This document shows, piece after piece, positions 24,048 through 33,315 of a stretch of 41,464 nt of DNA; within the stretch, counting starts at the first letter, position 1; each line of letters opens with the position of its first letter. Under the pieces are notes generated by a model that saw only the letters and a program-made list of their open reading frames with translations, did no database searches and had not been told where the DNA came from. The position numbers and the translations under genes were made by a program. This stretch comes from an uncultured Desulfovibrio sp. (GTDB taxonomy: Bacteria; Desulfobacterota; Desulfovibrionia; Desulfovibrionales; Desulfovibrionaceae). The stretch spans positions 1-41,464 of the forward strand of contig UQJT01000020.1 in NCBI GenBank assembly GCA_900541395.1. The letters are read 5' to 3'.

Positions 24048-26411
24048 CTACGCCTTCAGGCTCCGCAGGCGGCCCCAGGCCGCCTGCCCCAACGCGATGG
24101 CGCCGTCTCCGGCGGGATAAGCGAGGGGGAGCAGCGGCGTCAGGCCACGCGCCGCAAGCGCGGCGGGCAATTCCTCCGCCAGGGTGCGATTGTTCAGCAC
24201 GCCGCCGCCCAACGCCACCGCCGTTACGCCGCATTGCTCCGCCCCGGCCCGCGCCCAGTCGGCCAGCCCTTCGGCCAGCCCCCGATGAAAACGCCGGGCC
24301 ACGCGTCCCACAGGAACGCCCCGCAGACGATCCCCGGCCGCCGCCCGGAACAGCGCCGCCGCATCCGCTTCCAGCAATTCCCCGGCGTTGGCCGTGAACG
24401 GCAGGTCGTACGCCCCGCCCTCCGTCCAATCCTGAGCCTCTTCCAACAGCACGGCGGCCTGCCCCTCATACGTCACGGCAAAACACAATCCGCACAGGGC
24501 CGCCACCGCGTCGAACACCCGGCCGCAACTGGAGGTAAGGGGACAATGAACGCCCCGGCTCAGCATTTCATCCAACAACGGCAACAGCGCGGCCCGGTCC
24601 GCCTCTCGGCTCCAGGGCCGGGGCGCGTTTTCCGCAAGTCCCGCCTGGAGCCACAACGCTTCGGCCGTACGCCACGGTTCGCGAATGGCGGCCTCGCCGC
24701 CGGGCAGCGGAAACGGCCTCAGGCGTCCCACGCGCCGCTGCGCGTCGGCCCGGGGATGCACGAACAGCATCTCGCCGCCCCATATCGTACCGTCTTCGCC
24801 CAACCCCGAACCGTCCATGGCCAGACCCAGCGCCTTCCCCGTATGTCCGTGCTCGGCCAGCACGGCGTGGATATGCGCAAAATGGTGTTGCAAGGAAAAA
24901 ACCGGCAGGCCCCGTTCACGGGCGAAGGCTTCGGCCAGACGACCGGACACGTAATCAGGATGCGGGTCGCGCACCACCAACCGGGGTTCCACTTCCAGCA
25001 GGGCCAGCAAATGGCGCAGAGTTTCCTCGAAAAAATCCAGACAGCCGGGGCGGCTTAAATCCCCGATATGCTGACTGACAAAAGCCTCGCGGCCCCGTGT
25101 GAGGCAAAAGGTATGCTTGAGGTCGGCCCCGGCGGCGAAGACCGAGGTCGCCGCATTGTCTGCCGGTGCCAGCGACAGCGGTTCGGGCACGAAACCGCGC
25201 GCCCGGCGCACCGGCGTCGCGGGCGGCGCGCCGTCCCGCCCCTTTCCGTTTCCCGCAAACATAACGGAATCGTCCACCCGGACCAGGATGTCCCGATTGT
25301 GGAATAAAAACAGATCCGCGATGTCCCCCAAACGGGTCCGGGCTTCGCGATTGCCCAGGCAGATGGGTTCGCCCCCCGCGTTGCCCGAGGTCATGACCAG
25401 GGCTTTAAGCGCCTCGTCCGACGTTCCGCCCGAGGCTTCGGGATGAAACAGCAGATGGTGCAGCGGCGCGTAAGGCAGAACCAGTCCTATGCTCGCGGTA
25501 TCCGGGGCCAGCGCGGCGGGCAGCGCGCCCGGCCGTCGGGGACAGACGACGATGGGCCGCCGGGGCGAAAGCAGGGCGGCCTCGGCTTCGGGGCCGATCT
25601 CCGCCAGGGTCCGGGCTTCGTCCAAATCGGCGACCATGACGGCCAACGCCTTGTGCGGTCGATTCTTGCGTCGCCTCAACTCCATAACGGCCGCGGCGTT
25701 CAAGGCGTCGCAGGCCAGATGAAAACCGCCCAACCCCTTGACGGCCGCCAGGCGCCCCTGCCGCAGTTCGGCCAACAGAGCGGGCACGGCCGTTTTGCCG
25801 CGCACCGTTTCACGCTGTCCGCAGCGCGGCCCGTATTCCAGCCGCAGTTCCGGCCCGCAAACCGGACAGGCGTTGGGCTGGGCGTGAAAACGACGATTCA
25901 GGGGGTCTTCATATTCGCGGCGGCATTCGTCGCACAGCGGGAAGCAGGCCATGCTGGTGAACGGCCGATCATAGGGAATGGAACGGGTGATGGTGTAACG
26001 CGGACCGCAGTCGGTACAATTGGTGAAGGCGTATCCGTAACGACGATTGGACGGGTCCATCATGTCGGCCAGACAGGCGTCGCACACGGCCATGTCCGGG
26101 CTGACCAGCACGGCGTGGCCCCGGTGGCCGTCGCCCGCGCTGGCGGCGATGACGAAAGTCCGTTCATCCGCGACCACGGGCAACGTCGAGGCCGTAAATG
26201 AGGCAATGCGCGCCAGGGGCGGCGCCTCCGCCTCGAAGCGCCGCTCGAAGACTTCCAGATCGACCGCTCTTCCCTGCGCCTCAATCCGCACGCCCTCCGG
26301 CGTGTTGCCCACGCTGCCGGTCAGCCCGCAGGCCAGGGCCGAACGGTACACGAAGGGCCGGAACCCCACGCCCTGCACCTGGCCCGTCACAATATACAAC
26401 CTTCGTTCCAT
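24048..26411 (-). CDS. hypF: Carbamoyltransferase HypF, [NiFe]-hydrogenase maturation
   Basis: A 787-residue cytosolic enzyme that uses carbamoyl phosphate to make the carbamoyl group that becomes the CN ligands of the NiFe centre, handed over to HypE. All domains are present: acylphosphatase (residues 1-90, QVQGVGFRPF at 11-20), two zinc motifs (CDACLADMM with CTDC; CDECRREY with CPVC), a YrdC-like domain (KGLGGFHLACDA, RRKNRPHKALAVM, TSGNAGGEP) and a Kae1-like domain with HHFAHIHAVLAEHG and GGGVLNNRTLAEELP. The start is the ATG of MERRLYIVTG; a 44-codon extension upstream lacks the family pattern. The ribosome site is weak. No other hyp gene is in the window. Confidence 0.96.
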   Translation of the reverse strand: MERRLYIVTGQVQGVGFRPFVYRSALACGLTGSVGNTPEGVRIEAQGRAVDLEVFERRFEAEAPPLARIASFTASTLPVVADERTFVIAASAGDGHRGHAVLVSPDMAVCDACLADMMDPSNRRYGYAFTNCTDCGPRYTITRSIPYDRPFTSMACFPLCDECRREYEDPLNRRFHAQPNACPVCGPELRLEYGPRCGQRETVRGKTAVPALLAELRQGRLAAVKGLGGFHLACDALNAAAVMELRRRKNRPHKALAVMVADLDEARTLAEIGPEAEAALLSPRRPIVVCPRRPGALPAALAPDTASIGLVLPYAPLHHLLFHPEASGGTSDEALKALVMTSGNAGGEPICLGNREARTRLGDIADLFLFHNRDILVRVDDSVMFAGNGKGRDGAPPATPVRRARGFVPEPLSLAPADNAATSVFAAGADLKHTFCLTRGREAFVSQHIGDLSRPGCLDFFEETLRHLLALLEVEPRLVVRDPHPDYVSGRLAEAFARERGLPVFSLQHHFAHIHAVLAEHGHTGKALGLAMDGSGLGEDGTIWGGEMLFVHPRADAQRRVGRLRPFPLPGGEAAIREPWRTAEALWLQAGLAENAPRPWSREADRAALLPLLDEMLSRGVHCPLTSSCGRVFDAVAALCGLCFAVTYEGQAAVLLEEAQDWTEGGAYDLPFTANAGELLEADAAALFRAAAGDRLRGVPVGRVARRFHRGLAEGLADWARAGAEQCGVTAVALGGGVLNNRTLAEELPAALAARGLTPLLPLAYPAGDGAIALGQAAWGRLRSLKA

Positions 26412-26591
26412 ATCCGTATCCGTTTCCGCAAGCGTCCGCCGGGTCCGGCCCCTCCGCGTTTTTTCCACCGCCGGTCGCCCGTCGGCCGGGGCTGCGCGCA
26501 AGGAATTCCATGTTTCGTAGCACGGCGCGGGGCACGCGGTCAAAGGCCTTCCGCTCCGGTTCCGTATATGCCGATTTTCTCCAAGATAAGC

Positions 26592-26620
26592 TTGTAAAAA
26601 TTTTTCGAGGGGACTATGTT
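26592..26620 (+). promoter_or_regulatory. Candidate promoter of arylsulfotransferase copy 2
   Basis: TTGTAA (26592-26597), 17-bp spacer, TATGTT (26615-26620), 44 bp before the start codon and followed by a strong AAGGAGAG site. Confidence 0.4.
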
Positions 26621-26663
26621 CTTTTTAGAACTTTCAAAAGTCTGCAACAAAAGGAGAGCTGAC

Positions 26664-28067
26664 ATGAAAACTCGTCTGACGGCTCTGGCGACATTGTGCC
26701 TGTGGGCCCTGCCCGCCCTGGCCTCGGCCATGCCCACTGTTTATCCGCGCGGCACCACCATTTTCGACCCGTCCAAAACCTGGAGCGGGTACACCGTCAT
26801 CACGGCCATTCCCAGCGCCTATCAGGGAGTTTCCTCCTGCTTCATTGTGGACATGAACGGCAACAAGGTACATGAGTGGCCCAAGTTGCTCGGCTTCCCC
26901 AACAAGGTGTTTCCCGACGGCGTGGCCATGGGCACCTACACCTCGGGCCCCGGCCAGAACAACAATGAAGTGGTCGTCATGGACTTCGACGGCAAGGAAC
27001 TGTGGAAGTTCGACGACTGGGAGGACTACGGCGGCCGCCGTTCCGCCCGCCAGCACCACGACTATCAGGTGAGCGGCAACCCCACCGGCTACTATGCGCC
27101 CGGCCAGACGCCCACCCCGATGGAAGGCAAAATTCTGGTTCTTTCCCACACCGACGTGACCGTCCCTGAAATCGGCCCCAATCTGCTGGAAGACGACGTC
27201 ATTTACGAAGTGGACGTCAAGACCAAAAAAATTCTGTGGCAGTGGCAGGTGTCCAGCGCCTTCGATCAGCTCGGCTTCGACGACGCGGCCAAGGCCGCCA
27301 TCGCCAAAGCCCGGAAGCCCGGGGGCGCCTACGACTGGATGCACATCAACAACGTCAACTACGTGGGCCCCAACAAGTGGTGGGACGAAGACCCGGTCAA
27401 GTACGCGGCCTTCAACCCTGAAAACATTATCTGGGATTCGCGTTCGAGCAATATTATCGCCATCACCGACCGCAAAGGCGACATCGTATGGAAGGTGGGC
27501 CCCGATTACCGCGCCAGCCTGGAACTGCGCAACCTGGGCCAGATCATCGGCCAGCACCACGCGCATATGATCCCCAAGGGCCTGCCGGGCGAAGGCAACA
27601 TCCTGGTGTTCGACAACGGCGGCTCCGCCGGGTACGGCGAGCCCACGGCCATGAACCCCACCGGCGTGGGCGTCACGCGCCGCGCATACTCCCGCGTGGT
27701 CGAATTCGACCCCACCACCCTCAAGATCGTGTGGGAATACTCCCACAAGCAACTGGGCGGACGCGAAAGCGAAACCCCGTTCTTCAGCTCCTACATTTCC
27801 TCGGCCCAGCGCCTGCCCAACGGCAATACCTTGATCACCGAAGGCGCTTATTCGCGCGTGTTTGAAGTGACGCCGGACCATGAAACCGTGTGGGAATATA
27901 TAGGACCCGCCGGTCTGACCTCCTCGGAGGGCGGCCTGCCCACCCACACCCTGTACCGCGCCTACCGCATCCCCTACGAATGGGTTCCGCAGTTGCAGAA
28001 GCCCGTGGAAAAGGCCGTGGTGCCCGCGCCTGAAATGGACAGCCGCCTGATGTACATCCCGAAATAA
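26664..28067 (+). CDS. Exported arylsulfotransferase-family protein (copy 2)
   Basis: A 467-residue periplasmic protein of the arylsulfotransferase type. The start MKTRLTALAT follows AAGGAGAG; a signal peptide ends near LASAMP. Propeller-like repeats are visible: CFIVDMNGNKVHEWPK, VMDFDGKELWKFDDW, YEVDVKTKKILWQW, VEFDPTTLKIVWEY and FEVTPDHETVWEY. Histidine-rich IGQHHAHMIP and SARQHHDYQV are candidate active-site stretches. It is diverged from copy 1 (17816-19183), and the two are 7.5 kb apart on opposite strands, so they probably serve different substrates. The gene is followed by a strong terminator. Confidence 0.82.
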   Translation: MKTRLTALATLCLWALPALASAMPTVYPRGTTIFDPSKTWSGYTVITAIPSAYQGVSSCFIVDMNGNKVHEWPKLLGFPNKVFPDGVAMGTYTSGPGQNNNEVVVMDFDGKELWKFDDWEDYGGRRSARQHHDYQVSGNPTGYYAPGQTPTPMEGKILVLSHTDVTVPEIGPNLLEDDVIYEVDVKTKKILWQWQVSSAFDQLGFDDAAKAAIAKARKPGGAYDWMHINNVNYVGPNKWWDEDPVKYAAFNPENIIWDSRSSNIIAITDRKGDIVWKVGPDYRASLELRNLGQIIGQHHAHMIPKGLPGEGNILVFDNGGSAGYGEPTAMNPTGVGVTRRAYSRVVEFDPTTLKIVWEYSHKQLGGRESETPFFSSYISSAQRLPNGNTLITEGAYSRVFEVTPDHETVWEYIGPAGLTSSEGGLPTHTLYRAYRIPYEWVPQLQKPVEKAVVPAPEMDSRLMYIPK

Positions 28068-28152
28068 GTTCCCCCGCGGGTCACGGAACGGCACAAACTC
28101 CGCTTCACGGCGTTTGCGCCGCCCAAACCGCAAAACAGCTTGACGAAAAAGC

Positions 28153-28190
28153 AGGAAAATCCCGGCGGATTAGTCCGCCGGGATTTTCCT
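28153..28190 (+). terminator. Terminator after arylsulfotransferase copy 2
   Basis: A perfect 17-bp stem (28153-28169 with 28174-28190) around the loop TTAG, ending in TTTTCCT. It lies about 85 bp after the stop codon. Confidence 0.85.
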
Positions 28191-28313
28191 CTTGTCGATG
28201 GAAAGCGCTCCTGATATGTTCGATGAAGCGTCGTCCGGCGACGCCCCGACGGCCGCGCCGATCGGATGATTCCGGCCCGGCCGCTCCCCTTCTTGACGCC
28301 AAGGAATGTTCCC

Positions 28314-28868
28314 ATGCAGAATATCGGCGCGCGTATCCGCACCTGGCGCGAAGAGCGCAACCTCAGCCGCGAAGACCTGGCGGAACAGGCCGGTCTTTCC
28401 GTCTCCTTCCTGGCCGCTCTGGAAGACGACGGCCTGTTGCCCGCCCTGGGGCCCCTGCACAAGGTGGCCCGCGCTTTGGGCGTGCGTCTGGGCACGTTCA
28501 TGGACGATCAGGTCACCCGCGAGCCGGTCGTCACCCACGCTTCGGAACATACCGGCGACCTGACCATAGGCCGGGCGCGGGACGCCGATCCGGCTCTGCG
28601 TTATACCGCTCTGGCCCGCGGCAAAAGCGACCGCGCCATGGAACCCTTTTTTATGGAAGTGGAGCCGGGCGCGGCCGAGCAGACCAGTTCCCACCAGGGT
28701 GAAGAATTTTTGTACGTTCTGGAAGGCGCAGCGCGGCTGGAATACGGCCGCCAGTCTCATATTCTGCGCGCCGGCGACAGCATATACTATAACTCCGTCG
28801 TGCCCCACGCCGTGCGGGCCGAGGGCGGTCCGGCCCGTCTGCTGGCCGTCGTTTACTTTCCCGCCTAG
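28314..28868 (+). CDS. XRE-type HTH regulator with cupin domain
   Basis: A 184-residue protein. Residues 1-65 are an XRE helix-turn-helix (RIRTWREERNLSREDLAEQA, then SVSFLAALE). Residues about 110-182 are a cupin_2 barrel (SSHQGEEFLYVLEG, GDSIYYNSVVPHAV). The start is the ATG of MQNIGARI with AAGGAA seven bases upstream; a 16-codon extension is rejected. The acyl-CoA ligase starts 12 bp downstream, an arrangement I know from several deltaproteobacteria, so it probably controls that gene in response to a small acid or acyl ligand held by the cupin. This is inferred. Confidence 0.87.
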   Translation: MQNIGARIRTWREERNLSREDLAEQAGLSVSFLAALEDDGLLPALGPLHKVARALGVRLGTFMDDQVTREPVVTHASEHTGDLTIGRARDADPALRYTALARGKSDRAMEPFFMEVEPGAAEQTSSHQGEEFLYVLEGAARLEYGRQSHILRAGDSIYYNSVVPHAVRAEGGPARLLAVVYFPA

Positions 28869-28880
28869 GCCGGTATCGCC

Positions 28881-30533
28881 ATGACCGATTTTGTCGTGCA
28901 GGAACGCACTCTGGGGCAGATTCTGGACGAGGCCGCGGCCCGTTTTCCGGACCGCGAGGCCCTGGTCTACGCCGATCGCGACTATCGCCAGACCTGGCGC
29001 GAATTTTCCGACACTGTGGACGACCTGGCCAAGGGGCTCATGGCTCTTGGCGTGGAACCGGGCGAAAAAGTCGCCATCTGGGCCACCAACGTGCCGCACT
29101 GGGTGACCCTGATGTTTGCCACGGCCCGTATCGGCGCCGTGCTCCTGACCGTAAACACCAGCTATCGCGACAGCGAACTGCGTTACCTGCTGCGTCAGTC
29201 CGAGTGCGAAAACCTGTTCATCATCGACGGCTACCGCGATCACGATTACATCGCCACCGTGTACTCGGTGGCGCCCGAACTCAAAACCCAGCCGCGCGGC
29301 AGCCTGCGTTGCGCCGATCTGCCGCATCTCAAACGGGTCATGTTTCTGGGCATGGAAAAACACCGGGGTATGTACTCGCTGGCCGAAATCATGGATATGC
29401 AAGCCATGATCGACGACGAGGAATATGCGGCGCGCAAGGCCCGCGTCGGGTGCCACGACGTGGTGAACATGCAGTACACCTCGGGTACCACGGGCTTTCC
29501 CAAAGGGGTCATGCTCACCCATGCGGGCATCGGCAACAACGGCTTCTGGATAGGCGAAAATCAAAAACTGACCGAGCGGGACCGGGTATGTCTGCCCGTG
29601 CCTCTTTTCCACTGTTTCGGTTGCGTGCTGGGCGTCATGGCCTGCGTCACCCACGCCTCCACCATGGTTATCCTCGAACATTTTTCGCCGGTCCACGTCA
29701 TGGCCGCCATCGATCAGGAAAAATGCACCGCCGCGTACGGGGTGCCCACCATGTATCTGGCCGTGGTAGAGCACAAGCTATTCAAACGTTTCGACTATTC
29801 CTCCCTGCGCACAGGCATCATGTCCGGCGCGGTGTGCCCCGAACCCCTTATGCGGAGGGTGCTGGAGGAAATGAACATGCGCGAGATCACCATCCCCTAC
29901 GGTTTGACCGAAGCCTCGCCCGTAATGACCATGACCACCACCGACGAAACGCTGGAACACCGTTGCCAGACCGTGGGCCGCGCCATGCCCGGCATTGAAG
30001 TGGTCATCAAGGACGAAAAGACCGGCGAGGATCTGCCGCCCGGTCGGGTAGGCGAAATATGCTGCCGCGGCTACAATATCATGAAGGGCTACTACAAGAT
30101 GCCCGAAGCCACGGCCGAAGCCATCGACAGCGAAGGCTGGCTGCATTCGGGCGATCTGGGCGTCATGGACGAAGACGGATACCTGCGCATCACCGGCCGC
30201 ATCAAAGACATGATCATCCGGGGAGGAGAAAATATCTATCCGCGCGAGGTGGAGGAATTTCTTCTGGGCATGCCCGAAATTCAGGACGTGCAGGTGGTGG
30301 GGGTGCCCTCGCGCAAGTACGGGGAAGAAGTGGGCGCCTTCATCGTGGCCCGGCCCGGTCGCACGGTACGCCCCGAGGACGTGCGCGACTTCTGCCGGGG
30401 GCACATCGCCTGGCATAAGATTCCCCGTTACGTGGCGGTCATCGACGCTTTTCCGCAGACGGCCAGCGGCAAAATCCAAAAGTACAAGCTGCGCGAACTG
30501 GCCGCCGAGACCTTTCCCGAAGCCATGCTTTAG
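28881..30533 (+). CDS. AMP-binding acyl-CoA ligase
   Basis: A 550-residue member of the ANL adenylating family that activates a carboxylic acid with ATP and couples it to CoA. The P-loop is YTSGTTGFPKGV (from Y199); further motifs are IPYGLTEASP, GWLHSGDLG (D425 binds the AMP ribose) and RIKDMIIRGGENIYPREVEE. The catalytic lysine is K531 in SGKIQKYK. The sequence type is closest to medium- or long-chain fatty-acyl-CoA ligases; the substrate is not visible. No transmembrane segment is seen. It is second in an operon with the HTH-cupin regulator upstream (12 bp) and the methyltransferase downstream (10 bp). Confidence 0.93.
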   Translation: MTDFVVQERTLGQILDEAAARFPDREALVYADRDYRQTWREFSDTVDDLAKGLMALGVEPGEKVAIWATNVPHWVTLMFATARIGAVLLTVNTSYRDSELRYLLRQSECENLFIIDGYRDHDYIATVYSVAPELKTQPRGSLRCADLPHLKRVMFLGMEKHRGMYSLAEIMDMQAMIDDEEYAARKARVGCHDVVNMQYTSGTTGFPKGVMLTHAGIGNNGFWIGENQKLTERDRVCLPVPLFHCFGCVLGVMACVTHASTMVILEHFSPVHVMAAIDQEKCTAAYGVPTMYLAVVEHKLFKRFDYSSLRTGIMSGAVCPEPLMRRVLEEMNMREITIPYGLTEASPVMTMTTTDETLEHRCQTVGRAMPGIEVVIKDEKTGEDLPPGRVGEICCRGYNIMKGYYKMPEATAEAIDSEGWLHSGDLGVMDEDGYLRITGRIKDMIIRGGENIYPREVEEFLLGMPEIQDVQVVGVPSRKYGEEVGAFIVARPGRTVRPEDVRDFCRGHIAWHKIPRYVAVIDAFPQTASGKIQKYKLRELAAETFPEAML

Positions 30534-30543
30534 GCCATCCGCC

Positions 30544-31566
30544 ATGTCCTTTCCCAGGGCCCCCCGGCGGCCGCGCCCGATTGTCGCGCCGCATCCCGTT
30601 CTCGAACCGTCCCCCTCCTTCCCTCTTCCCGCAGCGGGCGGAACATTCGCCGTGTACGTTGCCGCGCCCGGCTTCGAAAAAGAACTTGTGACCGAACTCC
30701 AGGCGGCCCGACCCGGTTGTGTGCGCGGACGTCGGGGGCACCTGGTGGTGGCCGACGGCCCTCCCCTGGAAGCGGCCTGGGCTCAAAATATCTGGTTGGA
30801 GCCTTTTTGCCTGCCCATCATCTCCGTGGGCGATGCCGCGCGCGCCCTTAAGGCCATCCAGCGCAACTGGCACGCCCATCCCGTGGCCGAATTCCGCCGA
30901 ACGGCTCTTATCGCGGGCCAACTGCCTCCGGTCAGCGCCCGCCCCCTGATTTTCGGGGAGCCCGTTCCCTCCTCTCCGCTGGGCGCATGGACGCTGTGGG
31001 AACGTGATCTGCTGCTGGTTTCGGCCCGTTGCTCTTCTCCTTTTCCGGACGGAGAAGTCCGCTTTGCGGAGGACCGTGAAGGACCGCCCAGCCGGGCTTA
31101 TCTTAAGCTGTGGGAAACCTTTACCCTGCTGGGCGAATACCCCGTGCCCGGTCAGACCTGTTTGGACCTGGGTTCGTCGCCCGGCGGCTGGACCTGGGTG
31201 CTGGCCCGTACGGGCGCCCGCGTGATCAGCGTGGACAAGGCCGCCCTGGCCCCGGAGGTGGCCGCCCTGCCCGGCGTAGACTTCCGCCGGGGCAGCGGTT
31301 TCGGCCTGACCCCCTCCGACGTGGGCCGGGTGGACTGGTTGTGTTCGGATATGGCCTGCTACCCGGAGCGCCTGCTGCGCGCCGTACGGCGCTGGCTCGA
31401 CGCCGGAACGGCGGCCCGCTTTGTATGCACTCTGAAATTTCAGGGTGAAACGGACCATGAAATCGCCCGCGCCTTTGCCGCCCTGCCCTATTCGCGCCTC
31501 ATGCATCTGTCCTGCAACCGTCACGAACTGACTTGGGTGTGCCGCCTCCCGACGCGGACGAAGTGA
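30544..31566 (+). CDS. RlmM-like 2'-O-ribose methyltransferase
   Basis: A 340-residue SAM-dependent RNA methyltransferase. The C-terminal half is an FtsJ/RrmJ-type fold with SAM motif CLDLGSSPGGWTW and the K-D-K-E tetrad at K188 (SRAYLKLWE), D269 (SDMACYP), K298 (CTLKFQG) and E328 (NRHELTW). The N-terminal half (FAVYVAAPGFEKELVTEL) fits the THUMP-like part of RlmM, which modifies C2498 of 23S rRNA in E. coli. It is close behind the acyl-CoA ligase and is probably read through from it; no functional link is obvious. Confidence 0.85.
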   Translation: MSFPRAPRRPRPIVAPHPVLEPSPSFPLPAAGGTFAVYVAAPGFEKELVTELQAARPGCVRGRRGHLVVADGPPLEAAWAQNIWLEPFCLPIISVGDAARALKAIQRNWHAHPVAEFRRTALIAGQLPPVSARPLIFGEPVPSSPLGAWTLWERDLLLVSARCSSPFPDGEVRFAEDREGPPSRAYLKLWETFTLLGEYPVPGQTCLDLGSSPGGWTWVLARTGARVISVDKAALAPEVAALPGVDFRRGSGFGLTPSDVGRVDWLCSDMACYPERLLRAVRRWLDAGTAARFVCTLKFQGETDHEIARAFAALPYSRLMHLSCNRHELTWVCRLPTRTK

Positions 31567-31918
31567 AACTCTCCCCGATACGTCGGCTTATTTCCCGCAA
31601 AACCGCTCTAAGCGCCGATGTACAACCATTGCAACGTTCCGACGCCGATCCGGCTTTGCTTCGGGTACGGGGCGCATCGTCAATCCATCAGGGAATCCGG
31701 TATGTTGCGAAAAACGTACGGGAGGGATTTTCCGAACCGGGACGGGGTTGCCCTCCGTCGCGTTCTTCCCCGTCAGGATCAAAAATACCACAAAAGCCCG
31801 CCAGCCCGCGTATACCAAGAAAAAAAGAGCTTGACGTCGCGGGCGCGTGGCCCTAAACGAAGAAATGACGCCCATTTCCGGGTCTATTGTTTTTTTAACC
31901 TTTACGGAGAATGAAACG
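31567..31918. other. Intergenic region upstream of HU
   Basis: About 350 bp with no convincing gene. A TTGACG near 31832 followed after 17 bp by TAAACG could be a weak promoter for the HU gene. GGAGA before the HU start is clear. No repeat or RNA gene was recognised. Confidence 0.4.
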
Positions 31919-32194
31919 ATGACGAAAGCTGAACTTGTTGACAAAATTCACGCCAAGTCCGGCTTGCCCACCAAGGCCAAGTCCGAAGCCGCTCTGGATG
32001 CCACCATCGAAGCCCTCACCGAATGCCTCGCCGCCGGCGACTCCATTACGCTGACCGGCTTCGGCAGCTTCAAAGTGGCGAAGCGCGCTCCCCGCAAGGG
32101 CCGCAACCCCCGCACCGGCAAAGAAATCGACATTGCCGCCTGCACCGTGGTGAAGTTCACTCCCGGCAAGAACCTTAAGGAAGCCGTGAAGTAG
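31919..32194 (+). CDS. hup: HU-family DNA-binding protein
   Basis: A 91-residue nucleoid protein. It starts MTKAELVDKIH after GGAGA with 8-bp spacing; a longer frame from 31847 is rejected because HU proteins begin at this residue. The signature GFGSFKVAKRAPRKGRNP and RTGKEIDI covers the DNA-grasping arm with the intercalating proline. Length is exactly typical. It stands alone. Confidence 0.96.
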   Translation: MTKAELVDKIHAKSGLPTKAKSEAALDATIEALTECLAAGDSITLTGFGSFKVAKRAPRKGRNPRTGKEIDIAACTVVKFTPGKNLKEAVK

Positions 32195-32206
32195 CAACTT
32201 CATCCC

Positions 32207-32239
32207 GCCGGTTTGCCGAACCCGCTTTCGGCAACCGGC
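32207..32239 (+). terminator. Possible terminator after HU
   Basis: GCCGGTTTGCCGAA pairs with TTCGGCAACCGGC with one bulged base and a short loop, 12 bp after the HU stop. No T-run follows, so it may only stabilise the mRNA end. Confidence 0.35.
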
Positions 32240-32460
32240 CGACACCGGAGCGAAGCGACAGGGGGGTATGCCTGAGCCGGAATTCCTGCTTCGTATCCGC
32301 CATTCTCCTGTTTTACGTCGCCTGATGCCGGTCGTGTGATCTTTTCATCATGCGGCCGGCACCGCCAAGGCGACGCTTTTTTTCCGCCGCGAGCCCGAAC
32401 GCGGAGCCTTGTAAACGACCGGCCGAAACCGCATGAACGCCGTTTGAGCCGGGACGTGAA

Positions 32461-33315
32461 ATGCCGGATGCCGCCATGCGCCTTGTTTCCGCCGATACCG
32501 TCCGCGAACGCGTGACAAAGCTTATTCTGACCGTGTCGCGCGACCTGCCTCCCGACGTTCTGGAAGCGCTTGCCGCCGCCCGTGCGAACGAGCGTTCGCC
32601 CAGGGGGCGGGAGATACTGCGCCAGCTTCTGGACAACGCCGCCTACGCCGCCGCCACGGGACTGCCTGTCTGCCAGGATACGGGCAGCGCCGTCTTCTTC
32701 GTGAAACACGGCGAAGATGTGCGCCTTGAAGGCGGCACCTTGCGCGAAACCCTGACCCGGGCCACGGCAGATGCCTACCGCACCGGTCATCTGCGCAATT
32801 CCATGTGCCACCCTCTGACCCGGGCCAATACCGGCGATAATACGCCCATTGTCCTGCATGTCGACCTTGCGCCCGGCGACGAACTGACGATACGTTTTCT
32901 GCCCAAGGGCGGCGGCGCGGAGAATATGTCGCGTTGCGCCATGTTTCCTCCGTCCCGGGGACGCGAGGGGATTAAAGATTTCGTGCGCCGCGTGGTGGCC
33001 GAGGCCGGTCCCAACCCCTGCCCGCCCGTTATCGTGGGAGTGGGCGTGGGCGGCACCTTCGATCTGGCTCCCGCCCTGGCCAAGGAAGCTCTGCTGCGCC
33101 CCCTGGGGACACCCAACCCCGATCCCGAGGCCGCGCTTCTGGAACGGGAACTGTTGCCCGAGCTCAACCGCCTGTGCATCGGCCCCGGCGGCATGGGCGG
33201 CGACGCCACCTGTCTGGCCGTGCATGTGCGCCTGCATCCCTGCCATATTGCCAGTCTGCCGGTGGCCGTCAATATCCAGTGCAACGCCGCCCGCTACGGG
33301 GAGGTGCATTTCTGA
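32461..33315 (+). CDS. Class I fumarate hydratase (fumarase/tartrate dehydratase) alpha subunit
   Basis: A 284-residue iron-sulfur subunit of the two-subunit class I fumarase, which converts fumarate and malate. Motifs are LPVCQDTGSAVFF (C71), LPKGGGAENMSR, VGVGVGGTFDLAPALAKEAL, CIGPGGMGGDATCL (C239) and VNIQCNAARYGEVHF (C274). The three cysteines fit the 4Fe-4S ligands. L-tartrate dehydratase TtdA is the alternative, but in this kind of organism fumarase is expected. Start could also be the ATG at 32476; neither has a strong ribosome site. The stop overlaps the beta-subunit start as TGATG, so the two were translationally coupled. The beta gene is frameshifted. Confidence 0.9.
   Translation: MPDAAMRLVSADTVRERVTKLILTVSRDLPPDVLEALAAARANERSPRGREILRQLLDNAAYAAATGLPVCQDTGSAVFFVKHGEDVRLEGGTLRETLTRATADAYRTGHLRNSMCHPLTRANTGDNTPIVLHVDLAPGDELTIRFLPKGGGAENMSRCAMFPPSRGREGIKDFVRRVVAEAGPNPCPPVIVGVGVGGTFDLAPALAKEALLRPLGTPNPDPEAALLERELLPELNRLCIGPGGMGGDATCLAVHVRLHPCHIASLPVAVNIQCNAARYGEVHF

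Noticed and set aside
26412..26543. A 44-codon N-terminal extension of HypF
   Set aside because: The acylphosphatase domain of HypF begins at the ATG at 26411; the extension has no family pattern.
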